NCBI GenBank assembly: GCA_002894685.1
Contig: NCRC01000020.1
Location: 1 to 63,158, forward strand
From: Salinivenus lutea
GTDB lineage: Bacteria; Bacteroidota; Rhodothermia; Rhodothermales; Salinibacteraceae
DNA length: 63,158 nucleotides
Reading direction: 5' to 3'
Shown here: piece by piece, positions 8,654 to 21,053 of the stretch
How the letters are laid out: every line of letters begins with the position of its first letter
Numbering within the stretch: the first letter of the stretch is position 1
Made by a program: the position numbers and the translations under genes
The notes under the pieces: model-generated
What the model was told of the DNA's origin: nothing
The model's input: the letters and a program-made list of their open reading frames with translations, nothing else
The model's database searches: none

Positions 8654-9358
8654 ATGCGCATCCTGCAGGTCCTCGGGTGCTGTCTTCTCGGCGCCGGTCT
8701 TTTGCTCCCCACCCTCTCACACCACCACTCCGCCCAGGCGCAACAGGTCCGGATCGGGGCCGGCGGCGGCTGGGCCCCGGCCGTCACCGAGGTGACGTAT
8801 TCCGGAATCTTTGAGGGCCCGCAAGACTCTGAGGAGGTGGAGGCGGATGCAAGCACCACGTTTGGGCGTCACGTGTACGTATCGGCGGGTTTTGTTCGGG
8901 GGATCTCCAGCAACTTCGATCTCGGGGTGCGCCTCCGCGCCCAGGAGTCGCGGTTTGAGGGCGACGGATCGGACCTCACGGCGGGCTGCAGTGTGGACTG
9001 CACGCTCTCCAACTCTCTGGATGGGCGCCTGCGGGCATTGACACTGGAGGGCCGAATCGTCCTGACCTCCCTCGGGCGCATCGAGCCGTATCTGCTCGTG
9101 GGGCTTGGCGTCGTGCACACGACAATGGATGGGGCCACGGTCAATTTCGTGAACGACCCACGGCAGGTGGCTTTCTCGGACATTGAGGTGACGGATGCAG
9201 GGGGCGACGTGGGCCTGGGGGCCTCCATGCAACTGGCCGGGGGGCTGTTTTTGGACGCGGAGTTTCGCACCACGGGGAGCCTGCCGGGCGGAAAAGAGAA
9301 TGCTGTTACAGTGTTGCCGTTATCCCTTGGTCTCGCCTATCATTTTGGGCGTCCGTAG
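8654..9358 (+). CDS. Predicted outer-membrane beta-barrel protein, unknown function
   Basis: A 234-residue protein with a signal peptide (hydrophobic LLGAGLLLPTL, cleavage probably after the SAQA stretch near residue 30). The rest alternates polar and hydrophobic residues in strand-like stretches, for example HVYVSAGFVRGI, FDLGVRLRAQ, YLLVGLGVVHT and FLDAEFRTTG, and ends LSLGLAYHFGRP, the pattern of OmpA-like or OMP_b-brl porin-type barrels. Two closely spaced Cys (GCSVDC) may form a disulfide in an outer loop. No family name can be given with confidence. It stands alone, upstream of two secreted proteases in the same orientation. Confidence 0.7.
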   Translation: MRILQVLGCCLLGAGLLLPTLSHHHSAQAQQVRIGAGGGWAPAVTEVTYSGIFEGPQDSEEVEADASTTFGRHVYVSAGFVRGISSNFDLGVRLRAQESRFEGDGSDLTAGCSVDCTLSNSLDGRLRALTLEGRIVLTSLGRIEPYLLVGLGVVHTTMDGATVNFVNDPRQVAFSDIEVTDAGGDVGLGASMQLAGGLFLDAEFRTTGSLPGGKENAVTVLPLSLGLAYHFGRP

Positions 9359-9447
9359 CTGCTTCTTCTCGGGTGCGTGGCGCGTCGGTCATGAATGAGA
9401 ACCCGTTTTGTACGCTTTTCCTTCGTTGACGTCTTTCAAATCTCGTG

Positions 9448-11376
9448 ATGTCTTTTGTTCGAACCGCCGCGGCACTGTGCGTCGGCTTGTGTTTGTTTGT
9501 GTTTGGAGCGCCCCCAGCCGCGGCCCAACCGGCGTCCTGGGATGTGGTCGATCGCATGTCGTACGAGCAGGCCCTGGCCACCTACCAGGACTGCGGGCTG
9601 CGGAAGCTTGATCTGGACATGTTCGTCGAACGCTTTCCGGAAGGGGCCCTCCAGCGGGCGCCCGCCAATCAGACGGCCACCATCGAGGTGACCTACAGTG
9701 ACTCCTTCCCGGCGGATGCCCAGGCGGCATTCCAACGGGCGGTGGACATCTGGGAGACACACATCTCCTCGCCGGTGCCCATTCGACTGAATGCGCAGTG
9801 GGAGCCGCTTGGGGGGAATACGTTGGGGGCCGCGGGGCCACGGCTCGGTCTGATCGACACGAACGACGACGGCAGCGGCGACACGATTATCGGATTTCCG
9901 CTCCTGGATGCGTTGACCGAGACCGACCAATCGGAGGGCGGGTTTGACATGGTTGCCCGATTCAACAGTCAGCGGAGCGACTGGCACTTCGGGGAGGGGC
10001 CCGCCCCGGCCGGCACCATCGACTTTACGAGTGTGGTCCTGCACGAAATTACCCACGGCCTCAATTACGTCGACGTCTTCAACTACAACAACGGGACGGG
10101 GGGGTACGGGCTTGATTTTGACAGTGATGGACAGATCGACGGCGAGGAACGGTCGCCCGGGCCGTTTGGGCGTCTCCTCGTGGAGGACCCCCCGAGTAGC
10201 CCGATTCGGGTCCTGACGAACGAGGACCAGTTTCCCAATCCGTCGGAGGCCCTCGGCGATGCCTTGACGAGTGACCGTCTCTTCTTCGACGGGGAGCAGG
10301 CGATCCGGGGGGCGGAGCAGGGCGACGGCCCCGTCCCTCCGATGATGTACGCCCCGCTCTTTTTTCAGGCCGGATCGAGCATTGCGCACCTGGACGAGTC
10401 GGCCTACCCCCCGGAGTCCCCGAACGCCCTTATGACCCCGCAAATCGGGACGGCGGAGACCAACCGGCTCCCCGGCGCCGTCGTGTGTGGGCAAATGAAG
10501 GACATGGGGTGGCCCCTCGGCACGGGATGTCAGCAGTTCTTCCGCGATGTCTTTGCTCTGGACCTACAGTCGGCGAATACGGCCGACGGCAGCCGCACGC
10601 TCTCGTGGAGCGTGGGGGCGGACGCCAACATCGACGAGTACCTCGTGGATCGGATGTACTTTGACGGCGAGTTTGAGACGATCCGGGAGATTGACGCGTC
10701 CTCGCTGGAGGAGCCGTCGGTCACGCTGGACAGCCTCGGCCTCGGGGTGTTTTCCTTCCGGCTCCGCTGGGTACGCTCGGATGGGTCGCAGGGCACCTCC
10801 CTCGAAACGGTACGGGACACGGTCAACGTGGACAACGTAGCGACGGAAGTCGCGGGGCGGGACGAGCAGGGGCGGGGCACCGTCTCCTTCTCGTGGACGG
10901 AGCCGCCGGGCACGCCGTCGTCCGTGCGCTACCGGGTGGAGCGCCGGCTGGGGACGAGCGGGTCGTTTCGGCCGGTGACGACGACCAATCAGACGAGCTA
11001 TACGGCCGAGCGGCAAACGCCGGGCCGCTACCAGTACCGCGTGCGGGCGGAGGACGGGCAGGGCAATTCCATTGTGAGCGCGTCGGAGGACGTGGAGGTT
11101 GATTTCGACGGCGACGTGTACGCGCTGGGGCCCTATCCAAATCCCGTCCGCGACCGGGCGACCTTCGAGCTGACGGCCCGCGAGACACAGTCGGTGACGG
11201 TGGAGGTGTTTAATTCCCTCGGCCAGCGTATGTACTCGGAAGACCGGACCGTGGACGCGAACGTCCCCACCCGGATTACCATTGACGCCGACACGTGGGG
11301 GAGCGGGCTGTACGTGCTCCGAGTGCAGGGCGAAAGCGGCATCACGGAAACGCAAAATATGCTCGTCGTCCGGTAG
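9448..11376 (+). CDS. Secreted metzincin-like metalloprotease with type IX sorting tail
   Basis: A 642-residue exported protein. A signal peptide ends near AAAQ (about residue 27). The catalytic region has the zinc motif HEITHGLNY (first His at residue 199) followed by HLDES and ALMTP, which resembles the Met-turn of metzincins, and ends KDMGWPLG as in related uncharacterised peptidases. Two fibronectin type III-like modules follow (about residues 370-550). The last 85 residues are a Por-type sorting domain (YPNPVRDRATFEL, VFNSLGQRMY, SGLYVLRV), implying type IX secretion. ATG 9448 is used; a GTG at 9445 precedes it directly. The next protease gene starts 42 bp downstream. Confidence 0.8.
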   Translation: MSFVRTAAALCVGLCLFVFGAPPAAAQPASWDVVDRMSYEQALATYQDCGLRKLDLDMFVERFPEGALQRAPANQTATIEVTYSDSFPADAQAAFQRAVDIWETHISSPVPIRLNAQWEPLGGNTLGAAGPRLGLIDTNDDGSGDTIIGFPLLDALTETDQSEGGFDMVARFNSQRSDWHFGEGPAPAGTIDFTSVVLHEITHGLNYVDVFNYNNGTGGYGLDFDSDGQIDGEERSPGPFGRLLVEDPPSSPIRVLTNEDQFPNPSEALGDALTSDRLFFDGEQAIRGAEQGDGPVPPMMYAPLFFQAGSSIAHLDESAYPPESPNALMTPQIGTAETNRLPGAVVCGQMKDMGWPLGTGCQQFFRDVFALDLQSANTADGSRTLSWSVGADANIDEYLVDRMYFDGEFETIREIDASSLEEPSVTLDSLGLGVFSFRLRWVRSDGSQGTSLETVRDTVNVDNVATEVAGRDEQGRGTVSFSWTEPPGTPSSVRYRVERRLGTSGSFRPVTTTNQTSYTAERQTPGRYQYRVRAEDGQGNSIVSASEDVEVDFDGDVYALGPYPNPVRDRATFELTARETQSVTVEVFNSLGQRMYSEDRTVDANVPTRITIDADTWGSGLYVLRVQGESGITETQNMLVVR

Positions 11377-11418
11377 CGATGGGCCTCATCACAGACACGA
11401 TCACAACACGCTTCTCGT

Positions 11419-14067
11419 ATGCTTCGCGTTGGGTCTTTTTGCATAGCGGTCGTCTTGGCTCTTGGACTCCTGGGGCCGGCGGAGGCGCAGGCGCAGACGG
11501 AGGGCTTTGCGACGAAGTCGGTGGGAATGCTTTCGGTAGAGGCGGTGTCGGACGAGGTGCGGCGGGCGGCCCGCCAGGCGGTACGAGGGCCGGACGACGC
11601 GACCAAGAACGGCCCCATGTCGCGGCTTGGGACCGAGCTGGCGCTGCTCTACCATCAGCACGAGGCGGGCGGCCGGGCCGCGGTGCAGTCGCTCCGGGGG
11701 GACCGGTCGGGCCAGGCGAGTGTGCAGGGCCCAGCGGACCCGGCCCGGGGGGAGAGCCGGGTGTATTCGCCGGTCGCGGCGGACGGGCGCACGGTGGTTG
11801 TGGACGCGGTCGCCGCGACGGATGCTGCGACCCTGCTTGACGACCTGCGGGCCCTCGGGCTGGAGGACGGGGCCACGACCGGGGCCGTGGTGTCCGGGCG
11901 CCTTCCGATTGGGGCGCTCGAAGAGGCGGCACAACTCGCCTCGCTGCGCGGCATGTTGCCGTCGTACATGCGGGTCCACGTCGGGAGCGTGGAGTCGGAG
12001 GCGGACACGTCTCACGGAGCATTCCGGGCCCGGATGGAGAAGGGCGTCGATGGGGCCGGAGAAAAGGTGTGCGGACTCTCCGACAGTTATGATACGGCGA
12101 GCGGGACCATCACGTCGGCCTCCGACGATGTGGAGTCCGGGGACCTGCCGGGCGAAGGAAACCCGGAGGGGCGAACGGCACCGGTCGACGTGCTTGCGGA
12201 CTACAACGGGAGCGACCCGTCCCCCACCGACGAGGGCCGTGCCATGCTCCAGCTCATCCACGACATTGCCCCGGGCGCCACGCTGGGCTTCCACACGGCG
12301 TTCGGGGGCATAGGCAACTTTGCGTCGGGCATCCGCGAACTCGCCGCGGCCGGCTGCGGCGTGATTGTCGACGACGTCGGCTACAGCAGCGAGCCGTTCT
12401 ACCAGGATGGCCCCGTGTCGAACGCCGTCGACGAGGTCGTAACCAGCGACGGGGCGGCGTACTTCTCGTCCGCGGGCAACAACGGCCAGGAGTCGTACGA
12501 GGCCCCCTTCCGCAACTCGGGGGAGCCCGGGGTCATCAGTAGCAATTCCACGCGCCACGACTTCGACAGCTCGACCCTGTCGACCGATACGGAGCAGCGC
12601 GTGACGGTAGAGGCCGGCGGCACCTTTCAGGTGTTTTCGTTTCAGTGGACCGACCCGTCGGCGCAGGTGGAGGGATCGGCGGGGCCCGATACGGACCTCG
12701 ACATCGCGCTGGTGGACCAGGACGGAGATATTGTGGCGGAGTCGAGCACCGACAACATCGCCACCGGGGTGCCGTCCGAGACGATGGAGTACACCAACAG
12801 CACCGGCAGCGCCCAGTCGCTCGACCTCGTGATCGAGAAGGCCGCCGGTCCCGATCCGGACGAAATCAAGTACGTCTACTCGGGAAGTGACTTTACGGTT
12901 GAAGAGTACGACACGCTCGGGCCCACCCTCTTTGGGCATCCGATGGCGGAGGGGGCGATGGCGGTGGCCGCCGCGCCGTTCTACAACACCGCAGAGTACA
13001 ATTCCAATTCCGATCCGGCGGCGCTAGAGCCCTTTTCCTCGAAGGGGGGAATTCAGATCCGGTTCGACCAGAATGGGAATCCAACCACGGAGGATCGTGA
13101 AAAGCCCGATGTGACCGGCGCGGACGGCATCGACAACACGTTCTTCGGAAATGACATCGACGACACCTTCTTCAATGGGGTGGACGCTGATCCCCATCCG
13201 AATTTCTTCGGCACCTCGGCGGCCGCCCCAAACATCGCAGCGATTGGGGCGCTCATCCGCAGTGCCCGTCCGGATCTTTCTCCTGTGGAGGTGTACGACC
13301 GCCTGGAGTCGACGGCGGCCGACGTGACGGTCCGACAGAACCGGGAGGGCGACTTCGTCCAGATTGCGTCGGGGGTCGACCCCTGGAGCGGCCACGGGTT
13401 CGTGCAGGCCAACCAGGCCGTGCCTGTGCCCTCAGGAGTTCAGATCACTAATCTTCGAGGAGAAGCCGCTCCTTCTTCAGGGGAAATCACTTTGGATTGG
13501 CAGTTAGTTGGTACGGATAGTATAGGGGTGGATCGATTTGAAATAACCCAGCGATTCTTCGGAGGTGAAGATGCGAATCAGTTTCAAGTAAGAAGTGAAG
13601 GGATCGGTCAGTATACGCGACAAATTAGCAATCTGCCAGCTGGGAGTCACCATTTCCTTGTAGAGGCATTTTCAAAAATAGATACTGATGGAGATGGTGA
13701 GACCGACTCTGATACTCTTGTAGCGGAGGCGGAAGGTACTTTTACTTTGCGAAATCAAGAAGTGGACGTAAAAGTGTTTCCTAATCCCTTTAGTGAACAG
13801 ACGAGTTTGTCTGTAACGCTACCTGAGAAGTGGCAGGACCGTGAGATTGCAGTACAAGTACAAGTTTATGATGCGCTGGGACGGCGGTTGGGTACCCCTG
13901 TCCAGTCCACAACCATTAATAACGCCAAGTCCTTTACTCTGAGTTCGAAGATGAATACGGAGAAAGGCATACCACTGAGCAGCGGCATATATTTCTTCCG
14001 TGTGATCGGGCAGGGAGCGGACGGCACCGAATTCACGGAGACGGTGCAGGCGATTCACGTCCGATAG
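11419..14067 (+). CDS. Secreted subtilase/sedolisin-like serine protease with type IX sorting tail
   Basis: An 882-residue exported protein. The signal peptide ends near AEAQAQ. The S8/S53-type core carries a SDSYD motif, DEGRAMLQLIHDIAPGA where classical subtilases have HGTHVAG, the oxyanion stretch SSAGNNG and the nucleophile motif GTSAAAPNIAA, so the His of the triad seems replaced by Glu as in sedolisins. A fibronectin-like domain follows, then a Por-type sorting domain (FPNPFSEQTSLSV, VYDALGRRLG, SGIYFFRV) for type IX secretion. From about residue 670 to 857 base composition falls sharply, unlike the rest of the gene. It probably forms an operon with the metalloprotease gene just upstream. 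Confidence 0.82.
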   Translation: MLRVGSFCIAVVLALGLLGPAEAQAQTEGFATKSVGMLSVEAVSDEVRRAARQAVRGPDDATKNGPMSRLGTELALLYHQHEAGGRAAVQSLRGDRSGQASVQGPADPARGESRVYSPVAADGRTVVVDAVAATDAATLLDDLRALGLEDGATTGAVVSGRLPIGALEEAAQLASLRGMLPSYMRVHVGSVESEADTSHGAFRARMEKGVDGAGEKVCGLSDSYDTASGTITSASDDVESGDLPGEGNPEGRTAPVDVLADYNGSDPSPTDEGRAMLQLIHDIAPGATLGFHTAFGGIGNFASGIRELAAAGCGVIVDDVGYSSEPFYQDGPVSNAVDEVVTSDGAAYFSSAGNNGQESYEAPFRNSGEPGVISSNSTRHDFDSSTLSTDTEQRVTVEAGGTFQVFSFQWTDPSAQVEGSAGPDTDLDIALVDQDGDIVAESSTDNIATGVPSETMEYTNSTGSAQSLDLVIEKAAGPDPDEIKYVYSGSDFTVEEYDTLGPTLFGHPMAEGAMAVAAAPFYNTAEYNSNSDPAALEPFSSKGGIQIRFDQNGNPTTEDREKPDVTGADGIDNTFFGNDIDDTFFNGVDADPHPNFFGTSAAAPNIAAIGALIRSARPDLSPVEVYDRLESTAADVTVRQNREGDFVQIASGVDPWSGHGFVQANQAVPVPSGVQITNLRGEAAPSSGEITLDWQLVGTDSIGVDRFEITQRFFGGEDANQFQVRSEGIGQYTRQISNLPAGSHHFLVEAFSKIDTDGDGETDSDTLVAEAEGTFTLRNQEVDVKVFPNPFSEQTSLSVTLPEKWQDREIAVQVQVYDALGRRLGTPVQSTTINNAKSFTLSSKMNTEKGIPLSSGIYFFRVIGQGADGTEFTETVQAIHVR
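13431..13990 (+). other. Low-GC segment inside the serine protease gene
   Basis: The stretch encoding the C-terminal fibronectin-like and sorting domains is visibly AT-rich (by eye near 45% GC against 65% or more on both sides) and uses codons rare in the neighbours, such as ATA, TTA, AGA and AAT. The reading frame is unbroken and the composition returns to normal about 75 bp before the stop. Confidence 0.75.
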
Positions 14068-14099
14068 CGCAGGGCCCCGATTGGCGTTCGGGGCTGCGC
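14067..14099. terminator. Hairpin between convergent protease and gyrA genes
   Basis: GCGCAG-CCCCGA (14067-14080, with a two-base bulge) pairs with TCGGGGCTGCGC (14088-14099) around a 7-nt loop. There is no clean T-tract, so it may act as a bidirectional GC-rich terminator. Confidence 0.45.
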
Positions 14100-14133
14100 G
14101 CGGCTTTAGCGTTGGACGGAGGCCATGGCGGGG

Positions 14134-16860
<2,727 letters not shown>

Positions 16861-17123
16861 ACTCCGAAGAGGCGTTTGTGGAGGAGACCTACGAGACCAA
16901 TCGCGCCTGCGCTCGCGCGAGAAGTAACGTCAACGTAGAAAGTGAGAGGCCCAAGTGCTACCGATCCGGCGGGATTGACCGACTCTCTGCACGCTCTTGA
17001 AACGAGCGGCGGGGTCCCTTCGCCGCCGGGCCTCCGCGGGTCGGGAACGAGGCGGGCGGGCGTGGGTGTGGGCGTCCGGCTGTTCCCCTCCCCGCGCGTC
17101 GCTTCCGCCGGTCCGTTCGTGCC

Positions 17124-17999
17124 ATGCCGCCCAACGCCCCCCATTCCATCCGCACGCCCGAGGGGTTCGACCTGCAGGGACACCGGGGATGCCGCGGCCT
17201 GGCCCCGGAGAACACGCTCCCGGCCTTCCGGCGTGCGCTGGAACTGGGCGTGACGACGCTGGAGATGGACGTGGTGGTGGCCGGGGACGGAACGATCGTC
17301 GTGTCCCACGAGCCCTGGATGGCCGCCCACATTTGCCGGACGCCGGCGGGGGAGCGCATTGCGGCGTCCGACGAGCGGGCGCACAACATCTACGCGATGG
17401 ACTACGACCGGGTGGCGTCGTACGACTGCGGACGCCTGCAGCATCCCGACTTTCCGGAGCAGGCCCCGCAATCGGCGTCGAAGCCGCGCCTCCGCGACGT
17501 GTTCGACCTGGCGGAGGCGTACGTGGAGGCGCACGATCGCCCCCCGGTGTTCTACAACATCGAAGTGAAGAGCCGGCCCGAGTGGGACGGGACGTTTCAT
17601 CCCGACCCCGAGGCGTTTGTCCAGGGCGTGGGGGCGGTGGTCGCGGAGGAAGGCGTCGCGCCCCGCACGACGATCCAGTCCTTCGACCCACGTGTTCTGG
17701 AAGAAGTCCACCGGCAGGGGGCTGGGGGACGCGTGGCCCTCCTTGTGGAGGAGATCGGGGAGGAGGGCATTGGGCCGGCCCTGGGGGCGCTGTCCTTTCG
17801 GCCCGAGATCTATAGCCCCCACGCAGGGCTCGTGGATGCGGACCTGGTGGCCGCCGTGCACACCCGCGGCCTGGCCCTGATTCCGTGGACGGTCAACGAC
17901 CCCGACGAGATGCGCCGCCTGATCGCGCTCGGGGTCGACGGCCTGATTACCGACCGTCCGGACCGGGCCCAGGACGTGCTCCGCGCGGCGGGCCGGTGA
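17124..17999 (+). CDS. Glycerophosphodiester phosphodiesterase
   Basis: Hydrolyses glycerophosphodiesters from phospholipid turnover to sn-glycerol 3-phosphate and an alcohol. The GDPD TIM-barrel signature is complete: catalytic His20 in QGHRGCRGLAPENT, metal ligands Glu47 and Asp49 in LEMDVVV, general acid His62 in VSHEPW, and the closing PWTVNDPDEMRRLIALGVDGLITDRPD. The 291-residue protein shows no signal peptide, so it is probably cytoplasmic. It stands alone between gyrA (divergent) and the trehalose genes. Confidence 0.92.
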   Translation: MPPNAPHSIRTPEGFDLQGHRGCRGLAPENTLPAFRRALELGVTTLEMDVVVAGDGTIVVSHEPWMAAHICRTPAGERIAASDERAHNIYAMDYDRVASYDCGRLQHPDFPEQAPQSASKPRLRDVFDLAEAYVEAHDRPPVFYNIEVKSRPEWDGTFHPDPEAFVQGVGAVVAEEGVAPRTTIQSFDPRVLEEVHRQGAGGRVALLVEEIGEEGIGPALGALSFRPEIYSPHAGLVDADLVAAVHTRGLALIPWTVNDPDEMRRLIALGVDGLITDRPDRAQDVLRAAGR

Positions 18000-18041
18000 G
18001 GCGGGGGACGGCCACTGCGAGGGAAAAATGCCGGACGGGCC

Positions 18042-18070
18042 TTGCCATCGGTTGTCTGGAATGATATGCT
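18042..18070 (+). promoter_or_regulatory. Candidate promoter of the otsA-otsB operon
   Basis: TTGCCA (18042-18047) and TATGCT (18065-18070) are separated by 17 bp, a fair match to a sigma-70-type promoter. Transcription would start near 18077, after the first possible ATG of the otsA frame, which supports the later start at 18172. Confidence 0.4.
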
Positions 18071-18171
18071 TTTGTGAAGAGAGGGGAGCGAGATACAACG
18101 GACCGGGCCCGTTTTGTATTGTAGAAGACTCCCCCCGCCGCTTCTTTCTCACGCGACCCGTTTCTTTTGCC

Positions 18172-19536
18172 TTGAGTCTCACCGTCGTAGCGAACCGGGT
18201 GCCCATTCGACAAACCGATGACGGGTGGGAAACCTCCGTTGGCGGCCTCACCACGGCCCTGCTGCCCGTGCTGGAAGAGCAGGGCGGCGTGTGGGTAGGC
18301 ATGGGAGAAGATCCCGATCTGCCGGAGCGACAAGAGTACCCCGCCGACGACCCCGACTTTGTGGTGCGGCGCGTGCCCCTGAGCACGGAGGAGCTCGACG
18401 GCTACTACTACGGGATGGCCAATCAGATTCTGTGGCCCCTGTCGCACTACCTCGTTCAGCACCTGGAGCTGAACGATGCGTTTCTGGAAACCTACCGGCA
18501 GGTGAACCGGCGCTTTGCCGACGCCGTCCTCGAAGAAACGGAGGAGGGCGCCGACGAGACCATCTGGATTCAGGACTACCACCAGATGCTCTCGCCGGGC
18601 TATATCCGCGAGGACCGGCCCGATGCCACCATCGGCCATTTCTGGCACATTCCCTGGCCGGCGATGGAGGTCTTTCGGATCCTTCCCTGGTCGCGCGAGC
18701 TGCTGCGCGGCATGCTGGGCTGCGACCTCATTGGCTTTCACGTAGAGGAGTACGTGGACAACTTCCTGGAGAGCGCGGAGACGCTGCTCGACGCCGAGGT
18801 GGAGGGCAACGTCATCCACTACGAGGGCCGGGAGATCCGCGCCGAGGCCCATCCCATCGGCATCGACGTGGAGCGGTTCAAGAGCATGGCACACGACCCG
18901 TCCATCGAGGAGGAGGCGCAGAAATTTCGGGATCGCCTCGGCACCGATTATGTCGTGATCGGCATCGACCGGCTCGACTACACGAAGGGCATTCGCTCGC
19001 GGATGCTGGCGTTCGAGAAGTTTCTGGAGGAAAATCCGGAGTACCACGGAAAGGTCAGTTTTTTCCAGATTGCCACGCCGAGCCGCACGGAGCTCGAATC
19101 CTACCAGCAGATTCGCCGGGAGGTGGACGAGGTGGTGGGACGCATCAACGGGCGGTTTGCGCAGGAGAGCTGGGTGCCGGTCAACTACCGCTACCGCACC
19201 TACACGCAGTACGAGCTGTGTGCCTTCTACCGGGCCGCCGACGCGGCGCTCATCACGCCCCTCCGTGACGGCATGAACGTGGTGACGCAGGAGTTCGTGA
19301 CCGCCACGCAGGACGGCGTGCTCATTCTCTCGGAGCTCACGGGGGCGGCCTATCTGCTCCCCGAGGCCGTGCAGGTCAACCCCTACGACCACGGCGGGCT
19401 CGCCCGGGCCATCAAGACGGCGCTGGAGATGCCCCACGAGGAAAAGGTCGAGCGCCTGCGGGGCCTCAAGCGAACCATCGAGACGCTCGACGTTCACAAC
19501 TGGGCCGACGGCTTCCTGGAGGCGCTCCACCGGTAG
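18172..19536 (+). CDS. otsA: Trehalose-6-phosphate synthase
   Basis: GT20 glycosyltransferase that joins UDP-glucose and glucose 6-phosphate to trehalose 6-phosphate; trehalose is an osmolyte. Motifs include VVANRVPI and SVGGLTTALLP at the start, WIQDYHQMLSP, the phosphate- and UDP-binding GIDRLDYTKGIRSR, and LRDGMNVVTQEF near the end. The 454-residue form starting at TTG 18172 (MSLTVVANRV) agrees with the family. The ATG at 18028 would add 48 Cys-rich, non-conserved residues and lies upstream of a likely promoter. otsB follows after 43 bp. Confidence 0.92.
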   Translation: MSLTVVANRVPIRQTDDGWETSVGGLTTALLPVLEEQGGVWVGMGEDPDLPERQEYPADDPDFVVRRVPLSTEELDGYYYGMANQILWPLSHYLVQHLELNDAFLETYRQVNRRFADAVLEETEEGADETIWIQDYHQMLSPGYIREDRPDATIGHFWHIPWPAMEVFRILPWSRELLRGMLGCDLIGFHVEEYVDNFLESAETLLDAEVEGNVIHYEGREIRAEAHPIGIDVERFKSMAHDPSIEEEAQKFRDRLGTDYVVIGIDRLDYTKGIRSRMLAFEKFLEENPEYHGKVSFFQIATPSRTELESYQQIRREVDEVVGRINGRFAQESWVPVNYRYRTYTQYELCAFYRAADAALITPLRDGMNVVTQEFVTATQDGVLILSELTGAAYLLPEAVQVNPYDHGGLARAIKTALEMPHEEKVERLRGLKRTIETLDVHNWADGFLEALHR

Positions 19537-19579
19537 GCCGCGATCCTGTCATCCGGTTCATTTCACCCCCCGCCCGGCC

Positions 19580-20278
<699 letters not shown>

Positions 20279-20286
20279 GCAACCGG

Positions 20287-20928
20287 CTATTCGGGAGGGC
20301 CGGCGTCCTCGACGAGGGCCAGCAGTTCGGCCAGCATCATCGCCGTGGCGCCCCACACCGTGCGGCCGGCCACGTCGTAGTACGGCACCTCCACCGCCTG
20401 ATCGTGTAGCGTCCACGTCTCGACCACGCGCGTGTCCGGATCTAACAGGTGATGGAGCGGCGCGTGGAGCACCTCGGCCACCTCCCGGTCGGTGGGGCGC
20501 AGCGGCGGGGCGGGATCGACGACCCCCACGAACGGGTGGACGCAGAAGTTGGACGGAGGAATGTAGAGGGGCGTGAGCCCGCCCAGGAGGCGGACGGACT
20601 GCGGAACCAGGGCAATTTCCTCGTGGGCCTCCCGGAGCGCCGTGTCGCGGAGCGATTCCTTGTCCTCGCGCTCTCCCCCCGGAAACGAGATCTGCCCGCC
20701 GTGGTCCGGCAGGTCGTCGCGCCGCACCGTGAGGATCACCGACGGGAGGTCGTCGGAGGGCAGGAGGAGGGCCAGCACGGCGGCTTCCCGGCAGTGCCGA
20801 TCCTCTACCGAGAGGGCGTCCCGTCGCAGCTCGTAGCGCGGGGCCATGCGGCGGTGCGCCTCGTGGCCGGGGAGGGGGCGCTGGAGGCGCGAAGAGAGCC
20901 GGTCGAGGAACGAAACAGGGAGCGTCAT
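20287..20928 (-). CDS. Nudix hydrolase, CoA pyrophosphatase (NudL)-like
   Basis: Contains a full Nudix box, GGEREDKESLRDTALREAHEEI, preceded by LTVRRDDLPDHGGQISFPGG, the UPF0035 signature linked to CoA diphosphatases that cleave CoA to phosphopantetheine and 3',5'-ADP. The later segment PLYIPPSNFCVHPFVG is also typical of that group. I place the start at ATG 20928 (MTLPVSFLDRL), with 20934 as an alternative; an earlier ATG at 20985 would sit in the Hsp20 terminator. Product length is about 213 residues. The substrate is inferred from the family only. Confidence 0.85.
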   Translation of the reverse strand: MTLPVSFLDRLSSRLQRPLPGHEAHRRMAPRYELRRDALSVEDRHCREAAVLALLLPSDDLPSVILTVRRDDLPDHGGQISFPGGEREDKESLRDTALREAHEEIALVPQSVRLLGGLTPLYIPPSNFCVHPFVGVVDPAPPLRPTDREVAEVLHAPLHHLLDPDTRVVETWTLHDQAVEVPYYDVAGRTVWGATAMMLAELLALVEDAGPPE

Positions 20929-20984
20929 GGGCATCCACCGAGAAGCCGGCACGCGGGCGGAGGTTCCGAGCAGGGGACGCGCCA

Positions 20985-21024
20985 CAAAAAACGCCCCCGA
21001 CCGCTCAATGCGGCCGGGGGCGTT
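20985..21024 (-). terminator. Rho-independent terminator of the hsp20 gene
   Basis: On the minus strand AACGCCCCCGGCCGC pairs with GCGGTCGGGGGCGTT (one mismatch) and runs into TTTTTT (20985-20990). It begins 30 bp after the hsp20 stop. A second short perfect hairpin, CCACGA/TCGTGG at 21031-21046, lies between the stop and this terminator. Confidence 0.85.
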
Positions 21025-21053
21025 GAACGTCCACGAGGTTTCGTGGGGGCAGA

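Noticed and set aside
18028-18171. ATG-initiated 48-residue N-terminal extension of OtsA
   Set aside because: Non-conserved and Cys-rich, and its ATG lies upstream of the likely transcription start. The TTG at 18172 gives the family N-terminus.
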